Shown here: positions 35,950-44,846 of the stretch, piece by piece | How positions within the stretch are numbered: position 1 is the stretch's first letter | Layout: every line of letters begins with the position of its first letter | DNA from: an uncultured Oscillospiraceae bacterium | GTDB taxonomy: Bacteria > Bacillota > Clostridia > Oscillospirales > Acutalibacteraceae | DNA length: 64,000 nucleotides | Reading direction: 5' to 3' | NCBI GenBank assembly: GCA_900543555.1 | Contig: UQRL01000006.1 | Coordinates: 1-64,000 of the forward strand | Translations under genes and position numbers: made by a program | Notes under the pieces: generated by a model | What the model saw: only the letters and a program-made list of their open reading frames with translations | Told to the model about the DNA's origin: nothing | The model's database searches: none

Positions 35950-37302
35950 TTAAGCAGATTCTGTGCCGTCTTTCTTCCACAGCTCTTTCTGCCTCAGCAG
36001 GAGAATCAAAGCCAAAATGCCTGCCAGCACGGCAGTGCCGGCAAAGTTCAGCCACAGGCCTGTCAGCCCCAGGGGCCAGAACACGCCGATGAGGATTACC
36101 GGGAACACCAGGGCCGTGCACACGGAAATGGCCGAGGCCGCCACAGGCTTCTCTATGGCGGAGAGGAAGCTCTGGGTGGCGAAGCTGAACCACCGGGTAA
36201 TGTAGGTCAGGCTGAACAGCAGCAGGGCGCTGACGGCCATCTCCAGATAGGCGGGGTCGGAATCCCCGGTGATGAAGAGACCGGCGATCTGCCGGGGGAA
36301 CAGGGCCAGCACCGCCGTGGTGGCCAGCGCCAGGGTGATGGCCGCCGTGTAGCACCGCAGCTCAATGGCCTTGACACGCTTGATGTTGCGGGCGCCCCAG
36401 TTAAAGCCCACCGCGGGCTGGAGGGAGTCGCACATGCCATAGAGCAGCGGGTGGACAAAGCCGTCCATGGTCATCAAAATGCCGTAGACGGACACAGCGT
36501 TCTGCCCGCCGATGGCCAGCAGCACCACGTTCATAATGATGGAGGTGACGCGCCCGGCGATGTTGTTCAAAAAGCTGGGCAGCCCGCAGGAGACAATCTC
36601 CCGCAGGGCCTTGGCGTGGAACCGGGGCCGCACAAACCGCAGCTGCATCTTTCCCAAAAAGAAGGGGACAAAAGCCGCGATGGCGGTGAGGGCCATGCCC
36701 AGGCTGCTGCCCAGGGCCGCGCCCCGAATGCCGATTTTCAGCACGCCCATAAACAGCAGCTCAAAGCCCATGCAGGCCACAGACATGAAGATGTTCAGGA
36801 TCATGCTGCGGCGGATCTTCCCGCAAATGCGCAGGTAATTGTCCACGGCAAAGACAATGGTGGTGACCGGGGAGCAGAGGGCGTAGGTAACCAGATACTG
36901 AGTGGCCTGGTCCAGCAGCTCCCCCTGGGCGCCCATCCAGGAGAGGAAGGTCCGCCCGCCCAGGGCCAGCACCGCCCCGGACAGGATCCCCGCCAGCACC
37001 ACCATAATGCTGGCGCAGGTGAAGTAGTTGTTGGCCTCTTTCTCATCCTTGCTGCCCAGCTTGATGGAGATGGGCACCGCGCTGCCCAGGCCGATCAAGT
37101 CCGCCAGGGCAAAGTTGATGATGACCAGGGGCATGGCCAGGTTGAATCCCGCAAAGGCGGTGTCCCCCAAAATGCGGCTGATGAAAATGCCGTCAGCCAC
37201 CTGGTACAGGGCTGAGGCCAGCATCCCAATAGAGCCGGGGATGGCAGCCTTGAAGAACAGCCGGGTGGGCGGCGTCTGCGAAAACAGCGTCTTGTAATCC
37301 AT
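35950..37302 (-). CDS. MATE-family multidrug/cation antiporter under a MerR-type promoter
   Basis: A 450-residue, 12-helix MATE transporter, distinct in sequence from the one at 26.9-28.3 kb. It opens with a MatE-type PPTRLFFKAAIPGSIGMLASALYQVADGIF region. ATG at 37302 follows GAGAGGG. Its promoter has the 19-bp spacer and central dyad characteristic of MerR-family activation, so expression is probably induced by a drug or other effector bound by an unlinked regulator. Confidence 0.9.
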   Translation of the reverse strand: MDYKTLFSQTPPTRLFFKAAIPGSIGMLASALYQVADGIFISRILGDTAFAGFNLAMPLVIINFALADLIGLGSAVPISIKLGSKDEKEANNYFTCASIMVVLAGILSGAVLALGGRTFLSWMGAQGELLDQATQYLVTYALCSPVTTIVFAVDNYLRICGKIRRSMILNIFMSVACMGFELLFMGVLKIGIRGAALGSSLGMALTAIAAFVPFFLGKMQLRFVRPRFHAKALREIVSCGLPSFLNNIAGRVTSIIMNVVLLAIGGQNAVSVYGILMTMDGFVHPLLYGMCDSLQPAVGFNWGARNIKRVKAIELRCYTAAITLALATTAVLALFPRQIAGLFITGDSDPAYLEMAVSALLLFSLTYITRWFSFATQSFLSAIEKPVAASAISVCTALVFPVILIGVFWPLGLTGLWLNFAGTAVLAGILALILLLRQKELWKKDGTESA

Positions 37303-37340
37303 AGAATCCCTCTCAGTTCCTATACGCGAAATTGCTTTTT

Positions 37341-37371
37341 ATTATAAACTATGGTGTTACACCATAGTCAA
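37341..37371 (-). promoter_or_regulatory. MerR-family-type promoter with operator dyad
   Basis: On the minus strand TTGACT and TATAAT are separated by 19 bp, too long for normal polymerase use. The spacer is filled by a perfect dyad, ACTATGGTGT, one central base, ACACCATAGT (37348-37368). This is the standard architecture of promoters untwisted by MerR/BmrR/SoxR-type regulators. Confidence 0.8.
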
Positions 37372-37404
37372 GAGGGCGGGAAAAGATTTCCCCGCCGCGA
37401 CAGG

Positions 37405-37433
37405 TTGCGCGCCCCCGCGCCCCGGGGTATAAT
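37405..37433 (+). promoter_or_regulatory. Promoter of the alpha-glucosidase gene
   Basis: TTGCGC and TATAAT with a 17-bp GC-rich spacer. Confidence 0.6.
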
Positions 37434-37487
37434 GAAAGGGCAACGGCCGGCGCTGCCCGCCAGCCCTTGGAAAGGAGCCTTACCTGT

Positions 37488-39155
37488 ATGAAACACACGC
37501 TTGAATCCCGGCCCAGCTGGGTACAGGACCTGGTGGTCTATCAAATCTATCCCCGCAGCTTCCAGGACTCCAACGGGGACGGCGTCGGCGACCTGCCCGG
37601 CATCTGCCGCCGGCTGGACTATCTGCAAAGCCTGGGGGTCAACGCCCTATGGCTCTCGCCGGTATACCGCTCCCCCAACGATGACAACGGCTATGATATC
37701 TCCGGCTATCAGGAGATTATGGAGGAATTTGGCACCATGGCCGACTGGGAGGCCCTGCGGGACGGGTGCAGGGCCCGGGGCATCCGGTTGATTATGGACC
37801 TGGTGGTCAACCACTCCTCCGACGAGCACCCCTGGTTTGCGGAGTCCCGCTCCTCCCGGGGCAACCCCAAAAGCGAATACTACATCTGGCACGATCCCGC
37901 CCCTGACGGGGGGCCGCCCAACAACTGGGCCTCTGTGTTCGGGGGCAGCGCCTGGGAATTTGAACCCCGGCGGGGCCAATATTACCTTCACATCTTCTCC
38001 AAAAAGCAGCCGGACCTGAACTGGGCCTGCAAGGCCCTGCGGGAAGAGCTGCTGGCCATGATGGACTGGTGGGCCCAGCGGGGTGTAGACGGCTTCCGGG
38101 TGGACGCCATCAGCTACCTGGAAAAGCCCCAGGGCTTTCCCAATTCTCCCCTGCCGCCCCAGCCGGACGGCTATTCCCTGTTCAACAACTGGGCGGCCGG
38201 CTCAGAGGGGACCCACCGGTACATCCGCATGATGCATGACCGGGTGTTCGGGCCCCGGGGCCTGGTCACGGTGGGAGAGGTCTCCCTCAACGCCCCCGAG
38301 GAGATTGCCAGCTATGTGGACCCGGATCGCCGGGAATTCACCATGGCCATCCCCTTTGTGCCCCCCGCGGTGGAGATTGCCGCCTGGTCCCCGAAGAAGC
38401 TGCTGGCAGACGCCTGCCGGGATTGGCGGCTCTTAGGGGAGCGGGGCTGGTGGGCCCGGTTCCTTTCCAACCACGACAAGCCCCGGCAGGTTTCCCTGTA
38501 CGGCTCGGAGGGGGAGCATTGGGAAGCCTCTGCCAAGCTGCTGGCCCTGCTGGTCCACACTCTCCCGGGCACGCCCTTCCTCTACCAGGGGGAAGAGCTG
38601 GGTATGACCAACATGGCCTTTTCCTCCATAGAGGAGTACAACGACCCCGAGGCCAAAAACCGCTACCGCCAGCTGCTTTTGGAGGGCGTCCCTCCGGAAA
38701 AGGCGCTGCGCACCATCCAGCTGGAGAGCCGGGACAATGCCCGCACGCCCATGCAGTGGGACAGCTCTCCCCATGCCGGGTTCACCACCGGCACCCCTTG
38801 GCTGCAGGTCAACCCCAACTACACCAAAATCAACGCCGCTGCCCAAGAACGGGACCCTTGGTCCATTCTGCACTTTTACCGGCGGCTTATCACCCTGCGG
38901 CGGGAGCAGCCCGCCCTCTCCCGGGGCGGCTTTGAGGCGCTGGAAACGGGTTCCTCCACGCTGCTGGCCTACCGCCGCCCCCACGAATCCGGCTCTCTGC
39001 TGGTGGTGCTGAACTTTTCTTCCAAGGCAGCGCTGGCCCCCAGGGGGCTTGTGCCGGAGGGGGCCCAGCCCCTGCTGGCCTCCACCGAACGGGATGGCGG
39101 CTGGCAAGGGGAGCGCCTGCGCCCCTATGAAGCCATCCTGTTCCGGCTCCCCTAA
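37488..39155 (+). CDS. GH13 alpha-glucosidase / oligo-1,6-glucosidase
   Basis: A 555-residue cytoplasmic GH13 enzyme. The four conserved regions are visible: DLVVNHSS, GFRVDAIS (nucleophile Asp), VGEVSL (acid/base Glu) and FLSNHDKPR. The QIYPRSFQDSNGDGVGDLPG start and the final beta-sandwich match oligo-1,6-glucosidases and sucrose/isomaltose-type alpha-glucosidases. ATG at 37488 lies 10 nt after AAAGGAG. Single-gene unit with its own promoter and terminator. Confidence 0.92.
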   Translation: MKHTLESRPSWVQDLVVYQIYPRSFQDSNGDGVGDLPGICRRLDYLQSLGVNALWLSPVYRSPNDDNGYDISGYQEIMEEFGTMADWEALRDGCRARGIRLIMDLVVNHSSDEHPWFAESRSSRGNPKSEYYIWHDPAPDGGPPNNWASVFGGSAWEFEPRRGQYYLHIFSKKQPDLNWACKALREELLAMMDWWAQRGVDGFRVDAISYLEKPQGFPNSPLPPQPDGYSLFNNWAAGSEGTHRYIRMMHDRVFGPRGLVTVGEVSLNAPEEIASYVDPDRREFTMAIPFVPPAVEIAAWSPKKLLADACRDWRLLGERGWWARFLSNHDKPRQVSLYGSEGEHWEASAKLLALLVHTLPGTPFLYQGEELGMTNMAFSSIEEYNDPEAKNRYRQLLLEGVPPEKALRTIQLESRDNARTPMQWDSSPHAGFTTGTPWLQVNPNYTKINAAAQERDPWSILHFYRRLITLRREQPALSRGGFEALETGSSTLLAYRRPHESGSLLVVLNFSSKAALAPRGLVPEGAQPLLASTERDGGWQGERLRPYEAILFRLP

Positions 39156-39167
39156 AACCACTCTATG

Positions 39168-39209
39168 CAAAAAGCGCCTTGCCGGAAGACTCCGGAAGGC
39201 GCTTTTTTT
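39168..39209. terminator. Bidirectional terminator between GH13 and citrate synthase genes
   Basis: Stem AAAAGCGCCTT...AAGGCGCTTTT between convergent genes, with T7 on the plus strand. Confidence 0.85.
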
Positions 39210-39233
39210 ACTGTGGAACGCTGGGGAAGCTTT

Positions 39234-40583
39234 TCAGCCCTCCGGAAACTCCCGGTGGGGCTGTACCGCCATGTAGGCGGGCCGGATGATCTTGCCGCCG
39301 CCGACAAGCTCCTCAATGCGGTGGGCGCTCCAGCCGGCGATGCGGGCAATGGCGAAAATGGGGGTGTACAGCTCCATGGGCAGGTCCAGCATGCTGTAAA
39401 TGAAGCCGCTGTAGAAATCCACATTGGCGGAAACGCCCTTGTAGATTTTCCGCTCCTTGGCAATGAGCTGGGTGGCCAGCCGCTCTACGTTGGCGTAAAG
39501 CTGGTACTCCTCCCCGCGGCCCTTCTCCTTAGAGAGCCCCTCCACAAACCGGGCCATAATCTTGGCGCGGGGGTCCGAGAGGGAGTACACGGCGTGGCCC
39601 ATGCCATAGATGAGCCCAGCCCTGTCAAAGGCCTCCTTATGGAGCAGCTTCTGCAGGTAGGCGGTGATTTCCTCGTCATCGTTCCAGTCCTTCACATGCT
39701 CCTTGATGTCCTCGAACATCTTCACCACCTTGATGTTGGCGCCGCCGTGCTTGGGGCCCTTTAAAGAGCCCAGGGCCGCGGCAATGGCGGAGTAGGTGTC
39801 CGTGCCGGAGGAGGTGACCACATGGGTGGTAAAGGTGGAGTTGTTGCCGCCGCCGTGGTCCGCGTGGAGAATGAGGGCGATGTCCAGCACCTTGGCCTCC
39901 AGCTCGGTGTAAGAGCAGTCTGGCCGCAGGATGCGCAGGATGTTCTCCGCCGTGGAGAGCTTGGGGTCTGGCTGGTGGATGAACAGGCTCTGCCCATCGT
40001 GATAATGCCGGTAGGCCTGGTAGCCATAGACCGAGAGCAGCGGGAACAGGGCAATCAGCTGCATGCTTTGGCGCAGCACGTTGGGAACGGAAATATCTTC
40101 CGCGTCCTCATCATAGGAATAGAGCGTGAGCACGCTGCGGGCTAAGGTGTTCATCATGTCGCTGCTGGGCGCCTTCATGATGATATCCCGCACAAAGCTG
40201 GTGGGCAGGGTGCGGTAGAAAGAAAGAAGCTCGCAGAAGGTCTTAAAGTGCTCCGGGTCCGGCAGGTCTCCAAACAGCAGCAGGTAAGCCACCCGCTCAA
40301 AGCCAAAGTTGTCCCCCTTGGGCTGGCGGCGCACCAGTTCCTCCACGCTGTAGCCGCGGTAGTACAGCTCGCCCTCGCAGGGGACGCTCTTCCCGTCCAC
40401 GGTCTTGCTGGAGATGATCTCTGAGATATTGGTCAGGCCCGTAAGTACGCCCTTGCCGTTTAAATCCCGCAGGCCCCGCTTCACGTCGTACTTGACGTAA
40501 AGCTCCGGGTCAATCTTGCTGTTTTCCACGCACATGCCGGCAAACATGCGCACCTCTGGTTTGATCTCCGAGTAGATAGACAT
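39234..40583 (-). CDS. gltA: Citrate synthase
   Basis: A 449-residue citrate/2-methylcitrate synthase family enzyme: condenses acetyl-CoA with oxaloacetate (or propionyl-CoA analogue). The active-site segments are present: LILHADHGGGNNSTF (His), GPKHGGAN (His) and DFYSGFIY (Asp region). ATG at 40583 follows AAAGGAG; an upstream in-frame start lacks an SD. It is longer than typical type II enzymes, as in other clostridial homologues with an N-terminal extension of about 50 residues. Monocistronic. Confidence 0.92.
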   Translation of the reverse strand: MSIYSEIKPEVRMFAGMCVENSKIDPELYVKYDVKRGLRDLNGKGVLTGLTNISEIISSKTVDGKSVPCEGELYYRGYSVEELVRRQPKGDNFGFERVAYLLLFGDLPDPEHFKTFCELLSFYRTLPTSFVRDIIMKAPSSDMMNTLARSVLTLYSYDEDAEDISVPNVLRQSMQLIALFPLLSVYGYQAYRHYHDGQSLFIHQPDPKLSTAENILRILRPDCSYTELEAKVLDIALILHADHGGGNNSTFTTHVVTSSGTDTYSAIAAALGSLKGPKHGGANIKVVKMFEDIKEHVKDWNDDEEITAYLQKLLHKEAFDRAGLIYGMGHAVYSLSDPRAKIMARFVEGLSKEKGRGEEYQLYANVERLATQLIAKERKIYKGVSANVDFYSGFIYSMLDLPMELYTPIFAIARIAGWSAHRIEELVGGGKIIRPAYMAVQPHREFPEG

Positions 40584-40687
40584 TCGTAAAACTCCTTTCA
40601 TCCTGGGCGCAGCAGGTCAGCGCCGCGCGTCCCTTTTTGGACGCTCCTTCGTGTTTTTTCGATACACCATACCCTCCAAGTCCATAG

Positions 40688-40737
40688 AAAGTGATAGTAT
40701 TACACTTTATTATACTGAAGAAACCGGGCTGTTGCAA
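40688..40737 (-). promoter_or_regulatory. Citrate synthase promoter with a dyad over the start site
   Basis: TTGCAA and TATAAT with a 17-bp spacer on the minus strand (40709-40737). A dyad with AAAGTG/CACTTT arms and a 9-bp centre (40688-40708) covers the expected transcription start, the usual place for a repressor. Confidence 0.6.
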
Positions 40738-40778
40738 GGAGGTTTTTGTAAATTTTTCATGGCAAGAGGATCTTATTT

Positions 40779-41867
40779 ATGAGAAAACGCTTTGCCCGTT
40801 GGGGAAACAATTTGCTACTGCTGGGCTGTGCCGTGGTGTGCCTGTGGTGCGTGGGGACAAAATTCCAGGCCTGGGCCCAAGAACAGGGGGGCGACGCCCT
40901 GCTCTTTGCCGCGGGGATGCAGGCCCAGCCCGCCAGCCCTCCCTCTGGCGCCAGCGCCAGCCCCAGCCCCTCCCCCGGCGGGGAGGCCCCCCTGGAGGAG
41001 GCGTACCCCCTCCCCGATGACGGGGTGGTCTCCCTGGGCGGGGGTCAGGAAGCCGCTCCCGCCGTCACCCCGGACCCCAGCCGCAGCTCCGCCCCGGTGG
41101 AGGAGATCCAGCTGGAGGGCGGGGCCCAGGTGGCGGATTTCTTCGTCAAGGACAGCACCGGCTCTGGCACAGACCTGCTGGCAGCCTTGGAAGAGGAGCC
41201 CTCCGTCCATTTGAAGCGGGACGGCAGTGCGGAAATCCTCATCTACCACACCCACACCTCCGAGGCCTACTCCCAAAGCTACACCGGCTTTTACTACACG
41301 GACATGGCCACCCGCACGGAGGACCCGGACCAAAGCGTGGTGGCCGCTGGAGAGGCGCTGAAGCAGGCCCTGGAGGCCCAGGGCTTCGGGGTGGTCCACG
41401 ACACCACCGTCAACGACACCTTATACAATGGCTCTTACGACCGCTCCTGGGAGGTGCTGCAGAAAAACCTGGCGGAATACCCCACCCTCCAGGTGACGAT
41501 CGACGTGCACCGGGACTCCATGACCACGGACAGCGGCGTTAAATACAAGCCCACCGTCACGGTAAACGGCCGGAAAGCCGCCCAGGTCATGCTCATTGCC
41601 GGGTGTGACGCAAACGGCGGCTGGGGGGACTTCCCCCGGTGGGAGGAAAACCTGCGCCTGGCCCTGCGGGTGCAGCAGAAACTGCAGCAGCTCTACCCCG
41701 GCTTGGCCCGCCCCCTGAACTTTTCCAACAGCAAATACAATATGAACGCCACGCCGGGCTCCATGCTGGTGGAAGTGGGCACCGAGGTCAACACCGTCAG
41801 TGAGGCCCGCTACGCCGGGCAGCTGGCGGGGGATGCCATCGGGCAGGCGCTGAAGGCCTGCCCCTAA
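40779..41867 (+). CDS. spoIIP: Stage II sporulation protein P
   Basis: A 362-residue SpoIIP-family amidase/endopeptidase of the engulfment machinery. An N-terminal membrane anchor (about 8-28) is followed by a Pro/Ser-rich linker and the catalytic domain with IYHTHTSEAY, IDVHRDS and LVEVGTEVNT segments that carry the zinc ligands and catalytic Glu. The start ATG has AGAGGA upstream at 9 nt. It marks the organism as a spore former or close relative. It is normally under sigma-E; I could not identify a convincing sigma-E promoter. Confidence 0.92.
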   Translation: MRKRFARWGNNLLLLGCAVVCLWCVGTKFQAWAQEQGGDALLFAAGMQAQPASPPSGASASPSPSPGGEAPLEEAYPLPDDGVVSLGGGQEAAPAVTPDPSRSSAPVEEIQLEGGAQVADFFVKDSTGSGTDLLAALEEEPSVHLKRDGSAEILIYHTHTSEAYSQSYTGFYYTDMATRTEDPDQSVVAAGEALKQALEAQGFGVVHDTTVNDTLYNGSYDRSWEVLQKNLAEYPTLQVTIDVHRDSMTTDSGVKYKPTVTVNGRKAAQVMLIAGCDANGGWGDFPRWEENLRLALRVQQKLQQLYPGLARPLNFSNSKYNMNATPGSMLVEVGTEVNTVSEARYAGQLAGDAIGQALKACP

Positions 41868-41930
41868 TCCTGGAAAGCCGTTCATAATCCCGCCTCCTTG
41901 GGCCACACTAGCTTCCAAGGAGGCTTTGCT

Positions 41931-42200
41931 ATGAAACATTCCCGCAAGCACACATTCGCCCTCTCCCTGGCCCTCTCCCTTTTTGTCTTCCTCACCCTGG
42001 CCGGGTGCGCCATTGTGGACGCCCAGGGCCGCCGCCTCAGCTTTGGGGACGAGCAGCCGCCCTTCCAGGTGGAGCAGCTTTCCAATGGGAAAGCCTGCCT
42101 GCAGGTCAAGCTCTTTGGCCTGAACGCCTCCTGGGACGTCACCTCCGCAAGCCGGGCCTGGGAGGCAATTTGTGATTTCTGCTGTATTCCGCACAAATAA
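41931..42200 (+). CDS. Small lipoprotein of unknown function
   Basis: An 89-residue protein with a lipoprotein signal (FLTLAGC). The mature part has no recognised family. ATG at 41931 follows AGGAGG. It lies 60 bp behind spoIIP. The last codons fall inside a 60-bp inverted repeat, so the C-terminus may have been replaced by an inserted repeat. Confidence 0.65.
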   Translation: MKHSRKHTFALSLALSLFVFLTLAGCAIVDAQGRRLSFGDEQPPFQVEQLSNGKACLQVKLFGLNASWDVTSASRAWEAICDFCCIPHK

Positions 42201-42224
42201 ATACAGCTGATTGCACAAATTTGC
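42165..42224. repeat. Imperfect 60-bp inverted repeat over the lipoprotein stop codon
   Basis: Outer arms GCAATTTGTG and CACAAATTTGC and inner arms GCTGTATT/AATACAGC. No T tract follows, so it is not a typical terminator. The AT-rich stretch continues to about 42350. Confidence 0.5.
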
Positions 42225-42275
42225 TCTTGTGGTGAACCCACTTGGCACCCCAAGATCTGGTACTTTGGCAGGGTT

Positions 42276-42304
42276 TTGTAACTATTTTGAAATAAATTTA
42301 CAAA
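42276..42304 (+). promoter_or_regulatory. Promoter of the M23 peptidase gene
   Basis: TTGTAA and TACAAA with a 17-bp spacer. Confidence 0.5.
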
Positions 42305-42413
42305 ATAATTCCTATTTAGAAAAATAACTCCCTCCCCATGGGGTACAATGCTACACGAAAATTTATGTAAAGAAAGCATTCAGTTTCACCTTACAAAAGG
42401 GAGGAAGCGCTTT

Positions 42414-43673
42414 ATGAAAAAAAGCTGGAAAAAGCGGCTGTGCTGTGGGCTGATGGCCCTGTGCGTGGCCTGTGTCACCCCGCTGAGCGCCTCTGCTGAG
42501 ACCGTGGCTGAGATCCAGGCCGAGCAGAACCGGCTTCAGGCGGAAAAGGAAGACCTGCAAAGCCAGCTGGACGACCTTCGCAACCAGGAGGCGGAAAAGC
42601 AGGCTTATCAGGACACCCTGCAGGAGCAGATTCAGGTGGTGCAGGAGCAGATCGACACCACCCGCCAGAATATTGATGACCTGAACCAGAGCATCACCGA
42701 GCTGACCATGAAGCTGGACGCCTCGCAGGCGGAGATCCAGGACACCATCGACGAGTTCAAAGAGCGTCTGGTGGCCCTGTACACCGCGGGCAACATCAGC
42801 ACCTTGGAGATCCTGCTGGACTCCAACAGCCTCAGCGAGTTCACCACCCGCTCGGAAATGATTGAGAACATGACCGCCCATGACCAGGACCTGGTGGACA
42901 AGCTGGAGGCCTATGTGGAATCTACCAGCGCTGAACGGGAAGAGCGCCAGGCCCAGATGGACGAAGTGGCCGAACTGAAGAAGTCCCTGGAAAACCAGCA
43001 GGACGAGCTGGACGCCCTCTACGCGGAGAACGCCGCTGCCCTGGAGGAGATTCAGGGGGCAGAGGGCGCCACCGAAAACGCCCTGGCTGCCAATGAGGAA
43101 GAGCTGGCCGCCTATGAGCAGAAAATGCAGGAGGCCATCGCCGCCCAGAAGGCCGCGGAAGAGGCCGCCCTGGCCGCGCAGCAGCAGCAAAACAGCGGCT
43201 CCACTGCTTCCGGCGGTGATTCCACCAGTTCCGGCGGCGGTTCCGCCAGTTCTGACGGGAGCATCTCCTACCCCACGGGGGGCGGCGGCGTGGCGGGCTT
43301 TGACCCCATTTGGCCCCTGCCCGGCGTGACCTACATCTCCGCCGGTTACAACGGCTACCCCGGCCACAAAGGCCTGGATATCGCGGGCCCTTACGGCACG
43401 CCCATTGTGGCCGCGGCGGACGGCACCGTCATCGAGGCCAACAGCACGGACAGCTGGGGCATGTCCTGGGGCTATTATGTGCTGATCTACCACAACGGCA
43501 CCTACACCACCCGCTATGCCCACATGAGTTCCGTAGCGGTGTCCACCGGCCAGTATGTGACGGCCGGCACGGTCATCGGCTATGAGGGCGCCACCGGCAA
43601 CGTGACCGGGCCCCACCTCCATTTTGAGGTGTACGAGAACGGCGTCCGCGTGGACCCCATGCAGTTCCTATAA
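42414..43673 (+). CDS. Secreted coiled-coil M23 metallopeptidase
   Basis: A 419-residue secreted murein hydrolase. Residues 1-25 are a signal peptide (ends SASAE). Residues about 28-270 form a long coiled coil rich in Glu/Gln, like PcsB/EnvC. A Ser/Gly linker leads to a C-terminal LytM/M23 domain with GHKGLDIAG (H-x3-D) and PHLHFEV (H-x-H) zinc motifs. It probably cleaves peptidoglycan cross-links in division or separation and may be gated by the coiled coil. ATG at 42414 follows GGGAGG. Confidence 0.92.
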   Translation: MKKSWKKRLCCGLMALCVACVTPLSASAETVAEIQAEQNRLQAEKEDLQSQLDDLRNQEAEKQAYQDTLQEQIQVVQEQIDTTRQNIDDLNQSITELTMKLDASQAEIQDTIDEFKERLVALYTAGNISTLEILLDSNSLSEFTTRSEMIENMTAHDQDLVDKLEAYVESTSAEREERQAQMDEVAELKKSLENQQDELDALYAENAAALEEIQGAEGATENALAANEEELAAYEQKMQEAIAAQKAAEEAALAAQQQQNSGSTASGGDSTSSGGGSASSDGSISYPTGGGGVAGFDPIWPLPGVTYISAGYNGYPGHKGLDIAGPYGTPIVAAADGTVIEANSTDSWGMSWGYYVLIYHNGTYTTRYAHMSSVAVSTGQYVTAGTVIGYEGATGNVTGPHLHFEVYENGVRVDPMQFL

Positions 43674-43687
43674 AGATTGAAAGCGAG

Positions 43688-43716
43688 AGGCCTCCCCACC
43701 TGGGGAGGCTTTTTTT
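43688..43716 (+). terminator. Terminator of the M23 peptidase gene
   Basis: GCCTCCCCA/TGGGGAGGC stem followed by T7. Confidence 0.9.
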
Positions 43717-43861
43717 GCGGGAAGGGCGCGCCCACCTTCTTTAGCACAGCCCCGGAACGTCTCTTTTAGCTGAAAAAACTTCCCTCTTTTTCCTCCTTTA
43801 TGTTACCTCTCCCCTACCCCCTGCGTCTAATGGGCAAAGAGACTTGAAAAAGGGGAGAGGA

Positions 43862-44662
43862 ATGATGAAACAATCCACGGCCGTTCTACCGCATACCCGG
43901 CGCCCGCGCCGCCACCCCAAGCGGGTATTCTGGCTCAAGCTGCTGTGCGTCTTCGCCGCAGCTTCCTTTGCCGCCCTGCTGGTGCGTTCCCCCGTGGTGG
44001 CCCAATACCTCCCCTGGAAAATCGGGGAGGCACTCTCTGGCCAAGCGCCCTCCACCCTGCTTGACGCCCCCTTCATCGACCAGCGGGACAAGTACCCCAC
44101 CGGCTGTGAAAGCGTCACCGCGGTGATGGCCCTGCAATACGCCGGTGTGGAGGTCTCCGTAGAGGAGTTCATCGACGGCTACCTGCCCCAGGGCAGCGCC
44201 CCCTACACCGACGCCAGCGGCCGCCTGGTGGGCGCCAGCCCCTGGGAGGAATTCCTGGGCAGCCCCTATTCAGAGAGCGGCTGGGGCTGCTATGCTCCGG
44301 TGATTGCCGGAGCACTGGAGCAGCTGCTCCAGGACCGGGATATAAAGGACCTGTCCGTAAAAGAGCTGGAGGGCCAAAGCCTGGAGTCCCTCTGCCGGGC
44401 CTATGTGGACCGGGGCGTGCCGGTGATGCTGTGGGCCACCATTGATATGGAGCAGCCGGTGGAGTCCACCCAGTTTATCCTGGAGAACACCGGCGAACCC
44501 TTCACCTGGATTTACCCCCTTCACTGTCTGCTGCTGACGGGGGAGGATGGGGAAAGCTACTACTTCAACGACCCCCTGGCAGGGAAGAACGTGCCCTACC
44601 CCAAGGACCAGGTGAAAACCGCTTATCAGGGGGTGGGCATGCAGGCAGTGGTGTTGGAGTAA
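43862..44662 (+). CDS. C39-family peptidase-like protein
   Basis: A 266-residue protein with an N-terminal basic stretch and membrane anchor (LKLLCVFAAASFAALLV, about residues 26-42). The extracellular C39-like papain fold has the catalytic Cys in YPTGCESV and the His in YPLHCLLLTG; an Asp lies in YYFNDPLAG. ATG at 43862 or 43865; GGGGAG fits the second slightly better. Substrate unknown; related proteins act on the cell envelope. Confidence 0.85.
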   Translation: MMKQSTAVLPHTRRPRRHPKRVFWLKLLCVFAAASFAALLVRSPVVAQYLPWKIGEALSGQAPSTLLDAPFIDQRDKYPTGCESVTAVMALQYAGVEVSVEEFIDGYLPQGSAPYTDASGRLVGASPWEEFLGSPYSESGWGCYAPVIAGALEQLLQDRDIKDLSVKELEGQSLESLCRAYVDRGVPVMLWATIDMEQPVESTQFILENTGEPFTWIYPLHCLLLTGEDGESYYFNDPLAGKNVPYPKDQVKTAYQGVGMQAVVLE

Positions 44663-44677
44663 AACCATCGGAAACAG

Positions 44678-44709
44678 GAGAGCCTGCCAAGGGGCACGCT
44701 CTCTTTATT
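44678..44709 (+). terminator. Terminator after the C39 gene
   Basis: GAGAGC/GCTCTC stem followed by TTTATT. Confidence 0.55.
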
Positions 44710-44755
44710 GTATAAAAAAGCATACTTATTTTATAAGATTTCATAAATGTTGCAA

Positions 44756-44784
44756 TTGAATTCTGCGAAAAAGTGCGGTACAAT
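44756..44784 (+). promoter_or_regulatory. Promoter of the small lipoprotein gene
   Basis: TTGAAT and TACAAT with a 17-bp spacer. Confidence 0.6.
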
Positions 44785-44846
44785 TTTGTTGGAACCTTCC
44801 CACGAACTGTTGGGAGAAGGGAGGAAGAGCATTGGGAGAGAAACAA

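Noticed and set aside
40759-40779. Seven-codon leader ORF before spoIIP
   Set aside because: The GGAGG is 15 nt from its ATG and the peptide has no regulatory codon run.
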